Of a stretch of DNA of 64,000 nt, positions 1 to 8,499 are shown piece after piece. Both the position numbers and the translations under genes were made by a program. Below the pieces are notes generated by a model. It was not told the origin of the DNA. It saw only the letters and a list, made by a program, of their open reading frames with translations, and ran no database searches. Position 1 is the first letter of the stretch, and every line of letters begins with the position of its first letter. The DNA is from Halovenus aranensis (GTDB taxonomy: Archaea > Halobacteriota > Halobacteria > Halobacteriales > Haloarculaceae), in the NCBI RefSeq assembly GCF_900100385.1, contig NZ_FNFC01000010.1, positions 1-64,000 on the forward strand, in the 5' to 3' direction.

Positions 1-679
<679 letters not shown>

Positions 680-756
680 CATTCATACGCATTGGCTCGG
701 TCAAACGAGTCCAGGCGCAATCTGGATCGCACGTACACACGGTTTCCCATCGACCA

Positions 757-809
757 CTGATTGCAGGTGCATCGGCTCACACCGATCGCGGTTCGAGTCC
801 GCGAATCAG
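757..809 (+). ncRNA. tRNA-like element in the 23S-5S spacer
   Basis: Six bases at 757-762 (CTGATT) pair perfectly with 804-809 (AATCAG), like an acceptor stem. Inside are a 5-bp stem with a 6-base loop (771-775/782-786) and a canonical T-arm: CGCGG 787-791, loop TTCGAGT 792-798, CCGCG 799-803. There is no D-arm and the anticodon-like loop (CTCACA) is one base short, so it cannot be a working tRNA. It ends two bases before 5S rRNA. The likely role, by inference, is as a substrate for tRNA-processing enzymes such as RNase Z that release the 5S 5' end. Confidence 0.65.
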
Positions 810-811
810 CG

Positions 812-933
812 TTAAGGCGGCCATAGCGGTGGGGTTACACCCGTACCCATCCCGAACACGGAAGTTAAGCCCACCAGCGTTCCGGTGAGTACTGGAGTAC
901 GAGAGTCTCTGGGAAACTCGGTTCGCCGCCTCC
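812..933 (+). rRNA. 5S ribosomal RNA
   Basis: A complete 5S rRNA of about 122 nt. The 5' end TTAAGGCGGCC pairs with the 3' end GCCGCCT, and the conserved internal segment CCCATCCCGAACACGG is present at about 845-860. It lies about 130 nt after 23S in the usual archaeal order. No tRNA-Cys, which often follows 5S in haloarchaeal rrn operons, is present here; a terminator follows directly. The ends are precise only to a few bases. Confidence 0.96.
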
Positions 934-948
934 ATTCATACTACTCGT

Positions 949-987
949 AGCCCACAACCAGTGACAACGCTGGTTGTGGGCTTTTTT
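949..987 (+). terminator. rrn operon terminator hairpin
   Basis: A perfect 13-bp inverted repeat (949-961 with 970-982) closes an 8-base loop and is followed by a T run to 987. It lies 15 nt after 5S rRNA and 35 nt before the 3' end of the convergent membrane-protein gene, so it probably ends the rrn transcript. Confidence 0.85.
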
Positions 988-1021
988 CATGTACGTCGCG
1001 CTTTCGAGGGCGACTGCCAGA

Positions 1022-2329
1022 TCAGTCGTTCTGGTCGGCAAGCGCCGCCAGGTCGTCGTTGATATCCGCACCGGAACTCTCGCCAGGAAGAATATCACCG
1101 AGCGCCGCACCGAAGGAGGCGACAGTCCAAACCACACTAACTCGCGCGAGCGCAACGACGGGGTCTTCCCAGGCGACACGGCCCCACATCGTCATGAGAG
1201 CGGCCGTCGTCAGGAGAGACACGAGCGCGATGCCGATGAGCCGTCGCGGAATAACTCCAAGCAGCGGTCGGTTGACTCGGACGTCCTGTGGACCTGCCCA
1301 GTAAACCAACGCCAGAATCATCAGCAACACGAAGACGGTGTTGAGCAGGAAAAACACGGGAAAGACGCCAACCTGGAAGGAGAGAAAGTACTCCGCGACG
1401 TCGAAGACACCATCCTCGACCAGGAACGGAATCGCGAAGAAGATGCTGCCGACGAACCCCTCAGCGATGTCTCGGGAGGTATACTTCTGGATGCGGTCGC
1501 CCAGTGTGTCTTCGACCGTCGCTTGGACCGAACGCTCACGGATGCGGTTTACGGCCTGTCGCTCGCCGGTGTCGTCGACGACAGATTCGAGATCGTCGAA
1601 CTGTTCGTGAAGTGCCGCAACGAGCGCACTGTCGCGCATCTCTCTAATCGCCTGTGGCCGCTTCGCAGCGACTGCTGGAGAGTCATCCAGTGTCGGTGAA
1701 GACGCCACCGCCGGTGCATCGTCGGCGAGGATATCTCCGAGCGCGGCGCCGAGCGACCCGACAGTCCAGATGACGTTGATGCGTGCAAGCGCCGCAAGGG
1801 GTGACTGCCAGCCGTCGACGCGACCCCAGACAGTCATCAGGGCAGTCGTGACGAGCAAGGAGACAGCCAGCGTCATCACAAGCCGGGCAGGGACGTGCCC
1901 GAACAGGAGAGCAGTCTCGTCGGTGTCTCGTCCTGTCCACTGGAGCAGTGCGTAGGTCATCACCACGACAAACAGCGTGTTCGCGAGCAGGAACACCGGG
2001 ACACCAGCGACCGCGACGTCGAACAGGTGGTCCGCAATATCGAAAATGCCATCCTCGACGAGAAGGGGGGAGGCGAAGATGACACTTCCGACCAACGCTT
2101 CGGCGGCGTCTCGTTGTCCCAGGTCTCGGACGCCCGATTCTATCAGGCCGCGCTCGTATGCTTCCAGCAACAGATGCTCGACATCTCGACGCTCTGCTTG
2201 GGTCTGGGCGTCGGCACGGTCCCCCGCAACCGTCTCCAAGTCGGCGAGCAACTCCTCGATTGTCGGGGCGGGCTCGCTGTCCGCTGTCGACGGCTTCGGC
2301 CCGGGCTGGTCTGTCATCAGTACAGACAC
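1022..2329 (-). CDS. DUF2391-type integral membrane protein, tandemly duplicated
   Basis: A 435-residue membrane protein made of two homologous halves, residues about 73-203 and 286-416. Both carry the same series of hydrophobic segments, including VEDG[IV]FD, the L(L/I)TTAALMT(V/M)WGRV segment, and ending in GAALGDIL. This resembles the family of predicted membrane proteins called DUF2391, which normally has one copy; the family name is from memory and moderately sure. The acidic linker at about 204-285 is probably cytoplasmic. A second Met at residue 5 is an equally plausible start. The gene lies 36 nt downstream of engB on the same strand, probably in one transcript. Function unknown. Confidence 0.8.
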   Translation of the reverse strand: MSVLMTDQPGPKPSTADSEPAPTIEELLADLETVAGDRADAQTQAERRDVEHLLLEAYERGLIESGVRDLGQRDAAEALVGSVIFASPLLVEDGIFDIADHLFDVAVAGVPVFLLANTLFVVVMTYALLQWTGRDTDETALLFGHVPARLVMTLAVSLLVTTALMTVWGRVDGWQSPLAALARINVIWTVGSLGAALGDILADDAPAVASSPTLDDSPAVAAKRPQAIREMRDSALVAALHEQFDDLESVVDDTGERQAVNRIRERSVQATVEDTLGDRIQKYTSRDIAEGFVGSIFFAIPFLVEDGVFDVAEYFLSFQVGVFPVFFLLNTVFVLLMILALVYWAGPQDVRVNRPLLGVIPRRLIGIALVSLLTTAALMTMWGRVAWEDPVVALARVSVVWTVASFGAALGDILPGESSGADINDDLAALADQND

Positions 2330-2365
2330 AGAATGCGAGCCAGATATAGATACGTCCCGGTGGCG

Positions 2366-2983
2366 CTAGAAGAACTTGAACAGGTCGTCGCGTTCGGCTT
2401 CGTGGAGGTGCGTTCGGACCGCCTCGTTGAGCGGGCCGATAGTTCCTCGCTTGGCACTGATTGGAGCAATCACGTCCTGCCACTGCTTCCAGGGCGGGAC
2501 GAGACCGAACCGCTCGGCGACCTCGTCGAGGCGGTCGTCGCGGTTGTCGACTTTGTCCATCTTGTTGACCGCAATAACGGCTGGAACACCGACGTCTCGT
2601 AAGAAGTGATACAGCTCGACGGTGTGTGGCACCTCGTCAGGACCGGAATGGCGGTCGATAATATCGACGGCTGCTTTCCCGTCGAGGACGAGGACACCCG
2701 CGAGGATGTTGTCGGCGTACTGCTCGATGTACTGGACGACGTCGGTCTTTATCTGTTCGCGAACCTCCTCTGGAGTCCCTTTCATGAACCCGAATCCGGG
2801 AAGGTCTGTTATCACGAAGTCTTCGCTGGCCCAGTCGTAGTGGTTGGGCTTGCGCGTGACACCGGGTCGCTGGCCCGTATCGAACGTATGTCCCGTTATC
2901 TCACGCATCAGCGTCGACTTCCCGACGTTCGACCGCCCCACCAACACGACTTCGCCTTCGCGGTCCGGCCGCGTTTCGAACAT
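2366..2983 (-). CDS. engB: GTP-binding protein EngB
   Basis: A 205-residue single-domain GTPase of the EngB/YihA family, which in bacteria acts in large-subunit ribosome assembly. The G motifs are complete: G1 GRSNVGKST at residues 16-24, G2 Thr in GVTRKP near 43, G3 DLPGFG at 60-65, G4 NKMD at 140-143 and G5 SAK at 176-178. Length is normal. A TATA-like box about 27 nt upstream suits a leaderless message starting at this ATG. It is probably co-transcribed with the downstream membrane-protein gene; no functional link is known to me. Confidence 0.93.
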   Translation of the reverse strand: MFETRPDREGEVVLVGRSNVGKSTLMREITGHTFDTGQRPGVTRKPNHYDWASEDFVITDLPGFGFMKGTPEEVREQIKTDVVQYIEQYADNILAGVLVLDGKAAVDIIDRHSGPDEVPHTVELYHFLRDVGVPAVIAVNKMDKVDNRDDRLDEVAERFGLVPPWKQWQDVIAPISAKRGTIGPLNEAVRTHLHEAERDDLFKFF

Positions 2984-3006
2984 ACCCGATGTTGTGTCGA
3001 ACAGCC

Positions 3007-3013
3007 GATAAAC
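3007..3013 (-). promoter_or_regulatory. TATA box of engB
   Basis: On the minus strand this reads as a GTTTATC-type box centred about 27 nt before the engB ATG, the spacing expected for a leaderless haloarchaeal transcript. Confidence 0.45.
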
Positions 3014-3064
3014 GTGTCTATCGGCCGTTTCCCGGACCGAACCTCGTCAACAGAATTAAGTAAG

Positions 3065-3103
3065 TGTGTAAAGTAGGCTTTACTGTAAAAGGGGCTTTAC
3101 ACA
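3065..3103 (+). promoter_or_regulatory. Nested palindromic operator ahead of a membrane protein/Xre operon
   Basis: Two inverted repeats with equal 4-base spacers stand side by side: GTAAAG-tagg-CTTTAC (3068-3083) and GTAAAA-gggg-CTTTAC (3085-3100). The outermost arms also form a perfect 9-bp pair, TGTGTAAAG (3065-3073) with CTTTACACA (3095-3103), ending on the A of the ATG. The placement over the transcription start suggests repression, most simply by the Xre regulator encoded as the second gene of the operon. That binding is inferred. Confidence 0.6.
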
Positions 3104-3558
3104 TGAACGAAGCAAAGACGCCGGACACGGACCTTTCGGAAGCACGGACCCAGCTACAGCGACGCAAACGATACAAGCGACTGTTCTACGGCATCCTCAC
3201 CGTGGGAATTGTCGGTTACTTTGCTTTAGTGACGGTCTGGAACCGCGTGGGTGGTGACGCGATTGCCGTCAGTGCAGTTGGCGTCTACTGGGGCGCAATC
3301 GTGCTCGGGCTGGGCGTCCTGCACTTCGGGCCAGATGGAATCGAAGACGAGCGCGAAGAGGAAATCAACGCGGAAGCGGCGGGACGAACGCTCGGTGTCG
3401 CCGGGTTCCTCCTGATACTCGGCGCGCCGGGGCTGGCCACGCTCGGACAGACGGGCGTCTACACGGCTCCGCCCTGGCTCAACGGCATGATATGGGGATA
3501 CGCGTCACTCTTTGGGATTTTCGCCGTCGCTCACTGGTACACCAAACGACAGTACTGA
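3103..3558 (+). CDS. Membrane protein, DUF2178-like
   Basis: A 151-residue protein starting at the ATG that abuts the operator. It has a basic N-terminal stretch (RRKRYKR), then four hydrophobic segments grouped in two pairs, separated by an acidic loop with the DEREEEI motif typical of DUF2178-type proteins. This assignment is from pattern memory. It is followed after two bases by an Xre regulator and then a serine hydrolase, so the three form an operon. Small membrane protein plus Xre gene pairs are common in archaea and bacteria, where the Xre protein usually regulates its own operon. The biochemical role is unknown. Confidence 0.75.
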   Translation: MNEAKTPDTDLSEARTQLQRRKRYKRLFYGILTVGIVGYFALVTVWNRVGGDAIAVSAVGVYWGAIVLGLGVLHFGPDGIEDEREEEINAEAAGRTLGVAGFLLILGAPGLATLGQTGVYTAPPWLNGMIWGYASLFGIFAVAHWYTKRQY

Positions 3559-3560
3559 CC

Positions 3561-3764
3561 ATGCAAAACAGCTTACCGGACCTCCGCGACCGGCACGACC
3601 TCTCGCAGGGAGACCTCGCGGCTGCTGTGGGGGTATCCCGGCAGACGATAAACGCCATCGAGCGCGAGCGCTATGATCCCTCGCTCGAACTGGCGTTCAA
3701 GCTCGCACAGTTTTTCGACTGCTATGTCGAAGACATCTTCGACCCTGACCTCACAGACACATGA
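3561..3764 (+). CDS. Xre-family helix-turn-helix regulator
   Basis: A 67-residue protein that is almost entirely one Cro/CI-type HTH domain. Residues about 14-40 (LSQGDLAAAVGVS, then RQTINAIER) form the helix-turn-helix, and the end FFDCYVEDIFDPD is typical of very short Xre regulators that dimerise. The start follows the membrane-protein stop by two bases, and the stop overlaps the ATG of the next gene (ATGA). It is the obvious candidate to bind the nested palindromes at the head of its operon. Confidence 0.88.
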   Translation: MQNSLPDLRDRHDLSQGDLAAAVGVSRQTINAIERERYDPSLELAFKLAQFFDCYVEDIFDPDLTDT

Positions 3765-5032
3765 CCGACGAATCACAGACCCAGAATCGTATCGACCGAC
3801 GGACGCTCCTTCGCACGGGCGCGGCTACCGGCGTGTTGACTCTCGCCGGCTGTCTCGGCGGCGACGGCGGGGGGTCGCCGACTACCACCGCGACAACGAC
3901 CGAGACGGCAACGCCAACACAAACAGAGACCGCTACGGACACGCCGACCGAAACCCCAACACAGCCGACCGACGAGATTCCAGTCTCCGGCGAGTCTGTT
4001 CCCGAGCTGCGACCGCTCGACGAGGCGACCGTCGAGTACATGACGGAGCTCGACTACGGCGCGGGGTCGCTCGCGCTCTATCGCGACGAGGAGATGGAAC
4101 TAGTTCGGGGGTATGGCTGGGGCGACCGCGAGCGAACCGAGCCGGTCGACCCTCAGGCGATGTACCGTATCGGAAGCATCTCCAAACTGTTTACCGCCGA
4201 CGCTGTCCTCCGCCTCGTCGAGGCCGGCGAACTCGCACTTGAGGACGAATTTTACCCGCTGTTGTCTGTCGACCCACCGGACGGTGAGCCGGCAGACGAG
4301 CGCATCCGCGAGGTCACTGTCGAGCAATTGCTGAACCACGCTGGCGGTTGGAATCGGTTCGAAAACGCGAATCCGCTGTTCAATCCGCTTGTCGTCGTCG
4401 AGTCACTCGGCCTCGACGATACACCCGCGCGCGACGACTTTGTCCGATACGTCCTCGACCAACCGCTGCAGTTCGACCCCGGCACGGACAACGTCTACTC
4501 GAACATTGGATACGTCATGCTGTCGCTGGTCGTCGAAGGCGTTACCGGCGAGTCCTTCGAGTCGGTCGTCTCGGCGAATCTCTTCGAGGCTGCGGATGCG
4601 ACAGATATCCACCTCGGCGCGACTCGACCGGAGAACCGACGGCCAGACGAAATCTGGTACGACGACTCAGAGCAGTGTGAGAACGTCTTTACCCGGGACG
4701 GGTCGGCAGCCTGTGCCGATTACGGAATAGTCCTCAGCGCGTTTAGCGGTGCCGGCGGGTTCGTCGCGCGCGCCCCTGACCTCGCCCGCGCACTCGATGA
4801 ACTCCAGTGGTTTTGGCTCAACGGCCAGCCCTACGAGTCTCTCGAATCGGTGTTCGAGCAGATTGACCAGTCGACGCTTGCGTGGTTCGGCTCAATCTAC
4901 GACTCCTTCGGGTACGCCGGTCGTCGTCCCGACGGGTGGGTCGTCACGTTGTTCAACGACCGCGACCTGCGCGGAAATCCCCAGCAGATTCACACGCAAC
5001 TCGACGAGGCGTTCAGCAGCATCGACAATTGA
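3761..5032 (+). CDS. Tat-exported serine hydrolase (beta-lactamase class C/PBP fold)
   Basis: A 423-residue lipoprotein. The Tat motif RR at 13-14 and lipobox LAGC at 28-31 are followed by a Thr-rich linker to about residue 70, which probably carries O-glycans. The hydrolase domain has the catalytic SxxK (Ser139-Ile-Ser-Lys142), an LLNHAGG segment and YSN at 246-248. The third motif (HTG/KTG) is not clear; FGYAGRR near residue 382 lies where it is expected. Archaea lack murein, so such enzymes act as esterases or peptidases on unknown substrates. Translationally coupled to the Xre gene. Confidence 0.85.
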   Translation: MTDESQTQNRIDRRTLLRTGAATGVLTLAGCLGGDGGGSPTTTATTTETATPTQTETATDTPTETPTQPTDEIPVSGESVPELRPLDEATVEYMTELDYGAGSLALYRDEEMELVRGYGWGDRERTEPVDPQAMYRIGSISKLFTADAVLRLVEAGELALEDEFYPLLSVDPPDGEPADERIREVTVEQLLNHAGGWNRFENANPLFNPLVVVESLGLDDTPARDDFVRYVLDQPLQFDPGTDNVYSNIGYVMLSLVVEGVTGESFESVVSANLFEAADATDIHLGATRPENRRPDEIWYDDSEQCENVFTRDGSAACADYGIVLSAFSGAGGFVARAPDLARALDELQWFWLNGQPYESLESVFEQIDQSTLAWFGSIYDSFGYAGRRPDGWVVTLFNDRDLRGNPQQIHTQLDEAFSSIDN

Positions 5033-5175
5033 GCCCTATCGCTACTGCCTTCTCTCGGTTGCCCTCAACCGTGACAACGGGCTATCGGTCGCTACCAGCA
5101 AATGACACGGACCGGATTGCCGTCCTCGCTCGCAGGTGTCGCCGGCGAAACCGCTCTATCCCGAGAGGCGACACG

Positions 5176-5221
5176 CTTAAATCTGTGTACGCATTTGTTC
5201 ATCGTATAACGAAAACGTACA
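5176..5221 (+). promoter_or_regulatory. trp operon promoter with inverted repeat
   Basis: A TATA-like CTTAAAT lies at 5176-5182, predicting a start near 5207 and a short leader before trpD. An inverted repeat TGTACG (5186-5191)/CGTACA (5216-5221) flanks the predicted start. TrpY of Methanothermobacter recognises TGTACA-type boxes; whether a similar protein acts here is unknown. Confidence 0.45.
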
Positions 5222-5235
5222 TCGGTGACTGATAA

Positions 5236-6249
5236 ATGAGTGAGCAGACGCTACAGACGTATATCGAACGCGTCGCCGACGGCGAGGACCTCACCCAGGC
5301 GGAGGCACGCGAAGCCTCTCGGCTGGTGTTCGGGGAGGCGACGGAGGCACAGATCGGTGCATTGCTCGCCGCGTTGCGCGGCAAGGGCGAGACCGAAACC
5401 GAAATCGCAGGCTTCGCCGAGGGGATGCGAGCCGTCGCGCGGACGATCGCGCCCGAGCGCGAGGGGATGGTCGACACCTGTGGGACCGGTGGCGACGACT
5501 ACGACACTATCAACGTCTCGACGACGAGCGCGCTCGTGGTCGCTGGCGCGGGTGTTCCGGTCGCCAAACACGGCAACTACTCGGTTTCGTCGTCGTCCGG
5601 GAGCGCGGACGTACTGGAGGAGGTCGGCGTTACAGTCGATGCGGAACCGCCCGCCGTCGAGGACGCTATCGAGGACGACGGCATCGGCTTCATGCTCGCG
5701 CCCGTGTTCCATCCGGCGATGAAAGCCGTCATCGGCCCGCGCCAGGAGCTTGGGATGCGGACCATCTTCAACGTCCTCGGCCCGCTCACGAATCCTGCGG
5801 GAGCCGAGGCACAGGTCGTCGGCGTCTATGACTCGGACCTCGTCCCGGTGCTCGCGCGAGCGCTCGCACAGATGGCTGTCGAACGCGCGCTGGTCGTTCA
5901 CGGCTCCGGACTCGACGAAATCGCCGTCCACGACGAGACGACCGTCGCCGAGGTCGACGGTGAGACGGTCACCGAATACACGCTGACACCCGCCGAGTTG
6001 GGGCTCGACCGCGCGCCAGTCAAGGCCATCGCAGGCGGTTCTCCCGAGTCGAACGCGGCGGACCTCCGAGGTATCGTCACCGGCGAGGTGGCCGGCCCGA
6101 AGCGAGACGTCATCCTCGCCAACGCTGGCGCGGCACTGTATGTCGCCGATGCTGCCGAGTCGATTGCCGACGGCGTCGAGCGCGCCCGCGAGAGTATCGA
6201 GTCCGGGCGGGCGGCAGCAAAACTCGACGAGTTGTGTGGGGCGGCCTGA
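5236..6249 (+). CDS. trpD: Anthranilate phosphoribosyltransferase
   Basis: A 337-residue enzyme that transfers phosphoribose from PRPP to anthranilate, the second step from chorismate to tryptophan. The PRPP-binding loop CGTGGD is at residues 82-87, followed by NVST at 93-96 and the KHGNYSVSSSSGSADVLE-type anthranilate site. Length is normal for the family. It is the first gene of a tight trpDFEG operon, four bases before trpF. In Haloferax the trp genes are likewise split into DFEG and CBA groups, so trpCBA should lie elsewhere. Confidence 0.96.
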   Translation: MSEQTLQTYIERVADGEDLTQAEAREASRLVFGEATEAQIGALLAALRGKGETETEIAGFAEGMRAVARTIAPEREGMVDTCGTGGDDYDTINVSTTSALVVAGAGVPVAKHGNYSVSSSSGSADVLEEVGVTVDAEPPAVEDAIEDDGIGFMLAPVFHPAMKAVIGPRQELGMRTIFNVLGPLTNPAGAEAQVVGVYDSDLVPVLARALAQMAVERALVVHGSGLDEIAVHDETTVAEVDGETVTEYTLTPAELGLDRAPVKAIAGGSPESNAADLRGIVTGEVAGPKRDVILANAGAALYVADAAESIADGVERARESIESGRAAAKLDELCGAA

Positions 6250-6253
6250 ACCG

Positions 6254-6913
6254 ATGACCGACGCCACCGCTGGCCGGACGCGGGTCAAAATCTGTGGGCT
6301 CACTACTCAGACCGATCGTGACGCCGCTGTCAGTGCCGGGGCCGACGCGCTCGGTTTCATCACCGACGTGCCGGTCGAGACGCCCAGAGAGGTTGCCGTC
6401 GACCAGGCGACGACCCTCGTTTCTGGTGCGCCGCCGTTCACTACGACGGTGTTGGTGACGATGCCCGACTCCGTCGCTGACGTCGTCACGCTGCAGGAAC
6501 GGGTCGGTGCCGACGCCGTGCAGGTACACAGCGGACTCGCTCCCACAGAGCTGGCACAGCTCGGTGAAGGCATCGACGCCAGCGTGATTGCAGCGGTCGA
6601 CGCGACAGACGACGACATAGCGGCGTACGCCGACAGTGCCAACGCCGTGTTAGTCGATTCGACCGACGACCAGGGTGGGGGCGGCACCGGCGAGACACAC
6701 GACTGGGAGCAGACACGCCGACTCGTCGAGCACACCGCGACGCCGGTCATCTTGGCGGGTGGACTAACCCCCGAGAACGTCGAGGCCGCCGTCGAGGCGG
6801 TCGACCCCTTTGCCGTCGACACCGCCACGGGCGTCGAACGCGAGGGCGGACGCAAGGACCACGACGCGGTCGCTGCGTTCGTCGCGGGCGCAACCGGGGT
6901 GTCGGCCCGATGA
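6254..6913 (+). CDS. trpF: Phosphoribosylanthranilate isomerase
   Basis: A 219-residue TIM-barrel enzyme catalysing the Amadori rearrangement of phosphoribosylanthranilate. The N-terminal KICGLT holds the catalytic Cys (residue 14), and LAGGLTPENV is the phosphate-binding end of the barrel. The start at 6254, four bases after the trpD stop, puts KICG where it normally lies; a longer upstream frame is excluded by overlap with trpD. The stop overlaps the trpE ATG by four bases (ATGA). Confidence 0.95.
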   Translation: MTDATAGRTRVKICGLTTQTDRDAAVSAGADALGFITDVPVETPREVAVDQATTLVSGAPPFTTTVLVTMPDSVADVVTLQERVGADAVQVHSGLAPTELAQLGEGIDASVIAAVDATDDDIAAYADSANAVLVDSTDDQGGGGTGETHDWEQTRRLVEHTATPVILAGGLTPENVEAAVEAVDPFAVDTATGVEREGGRKDHDAVAAFVAGATGVSAR

Positions 6914-8499
6914 CGGACGCGACCTTCGGTATCGACCGCGAGGAGTTTGTCGACCTCGCTGACACTGACGGACCGGCAGTCGTTCGGGTCGAGGCAGAGC
7001 TCGCCGTCGACGCGGACCCACTCGACGCGTACGCGGCGCTGACCGGACGGACGACCGAGGCCGACGCCGCCGACTACGGCTTCCTGCTCGAAAGCGCAGA
7101 GAAGGTGCCCTCGAGCGACCCCGACGGCGCGTTCGCGCCCGCGCCAGCGGAGCGCCACGCACGGTTTTCCTTTGTCGGATACGACCCGGCGGCCGTCGTC
7201 ACGGTCGACGGTGGCGAGGGGAGCGTCGAGGTGCTTGACGACCGCTACGACGGTCTGGTTACCACGAACGGGGGCGACACACTCGACACGCTCCGGGATG
7301 CGCTGCCGGATGTCTCCCTGCGCGGGATGCCCGACCGCGACCGCCAGCACCTCGACGGTGGGCTCGTGGGCTTTCTGGCCTACGACGCCGTCTACGACCT
7401 CCACCTCGCCGAGGTCGGGGTCGACCCGCCCGAGTCGGCCACCCCGGACGCACAGTTCGTCCTCACGACGCGGACGCTCGCCTTCGACCACGCCGAGGAT
7501 ACGCTCTCGCTGGTCTGTACGCCCGTGGTCCGTCCCGGAGACGACGCAGGCGCGCGCTACGACGACCTCGTGGCCGAACTCGGCCGCGTGACCGACCTGC
7601 TTACAGAGGCGGCGCCGCTCTCTACCGGCGGTTTCCGGCCCGAGCGCGAACGCGCGGGCGAGCGGGACCGTTACGAGGAGGCCGTCGAGACTGCCAAAGA
7701 GGCCGTCTTCGACGGCGAAATCTATCAGGGCGTCATCTCCCGTACCCGAGAGCTGTACGGCGACGTCGACTCGCTTGGCCTCTACGAGGCGCTGCGTGAC
7801 ATCAACCCCTCGCCGTACATGTACGTCCTCTCTTACGGCGACCGGACAATCGTCGGAGCGAGTCCGGAAACGCTGGTCTCGGTCGGCAACGAGCAGGTCG
7901 TCTCGAACCCGATTGCGGGCACCTGCCCGCGGGGGTCGAGTCCGGTCGAAGACCGCCGGCTGGCCGGCGAGATGCTCGCCGACGACAAGGAACGAGCCGA
8001 ACACACCATGCTGGTCGACCTGGCGCGCAACGACGTTCGCCGGGTGGCCGAACCCGGAAGCGTCCGCGTCCAGGAGTTCATGAACGTGCTCAAATACTCC
8101 CACGTCCAGCACATCGAGTCGACCGTGACGGGGACACTCGGGGCCGACAGCGACGCCTTCGACGCGGTGCGGGCCTCGTTCCCGGCGGGGACGCTCTCGG
8201 GTGCGCCGAAGATGCGGGCGATGGAACTCATCGACGATCTCGAGTCTTCGCCTCGTGGCGTCTACGGCGGCGGCGTCGGCTACGTCTCCTGGCAGGGCGA
8301 CGCCGACTTCGCTATCGTCATTCGGTCGGCTACCATCGAACCTGCTGGCGAGAGCGATTGTGTAACCGTCAGAGCAGGAGCGGGTGTCGTCGCAGACAGC
8401 GACCCGGTCGCGGAGTACGAGGAGACAGAGAAGAAGATGGACGGCGTCCTCTCTGCGCTTGACCGTATCGAGGAGACCGTCACCGAGGCTCGACAATGA
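6910..8499 (+). CDS. trpE: Anthranilate synthase component I
   Basis: A 529-residue chorismate-binding enzyme. Together with TrpG it converts chorismate and glutamine to anthranilate. The conserved PIAGTCPRG and DLARNDVRRV motifs and the C-terminal GGGVGYVSWQGD block of the family are present. In other TrpE proteins the residue after PIAGT is usually Arg; here it is Cys. ATGA overlaps with trpF on one side and trpG on the other imply coupled translation. Feedback inhibition by tryptophan is expected from the family but was not read from the sequence. Confidence 0.95.
   Translation: MTDATFGIDREEFVDLADTDGPAVVRVEAELAVDADPLDAYAALTGRTTEADAADYGFLLESAEKVPSSDPDGAFAPAPAERHARFSFVGYDPAAVVTVDGGEGSVEVLDDRYDGLVTTNGGDTLDTLRDALPDVSLRGMPDRDRQHLDGGLVGFLAYDAVYDLHLAEVGVDPPESATPDAQFVLTTRTLAFDHAEDTLSLVCTPVVRPGDDAGARYDDLVAELGRVTDLLTEAAPLSTGGFRPERERAGERDRYEEAVETAKEAVFDGEIYQGVISRTRELYGDVDSLGLYEALRDINPSPYMYVLSYGDRTIVGASPETLVSVGNEQVVSNPIAGTCPRGSSPVEDRRLAGEMLADDKERAEHTMLVDLARNDVRRVAEPGSVRVQEFMNVLKYSHVQHIESTVTGTLGADSDAFDAVRASFPAGTLSGAPKMRAMELIDDLESSPRGVYGGGVGYVSWQGDADFAIVIRSATIEPAGESDCVTVRAGAGVVADSDPVAEYEETEKKMDGVLSALDRIEETVTEARQ

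Noticed and set aside
757-809. A functional tRNA gene
   Set aside because: No D-arm, a 6-base anticodon-like loop and a 6-bp acceptor; only a tRNA-like fold is supported.
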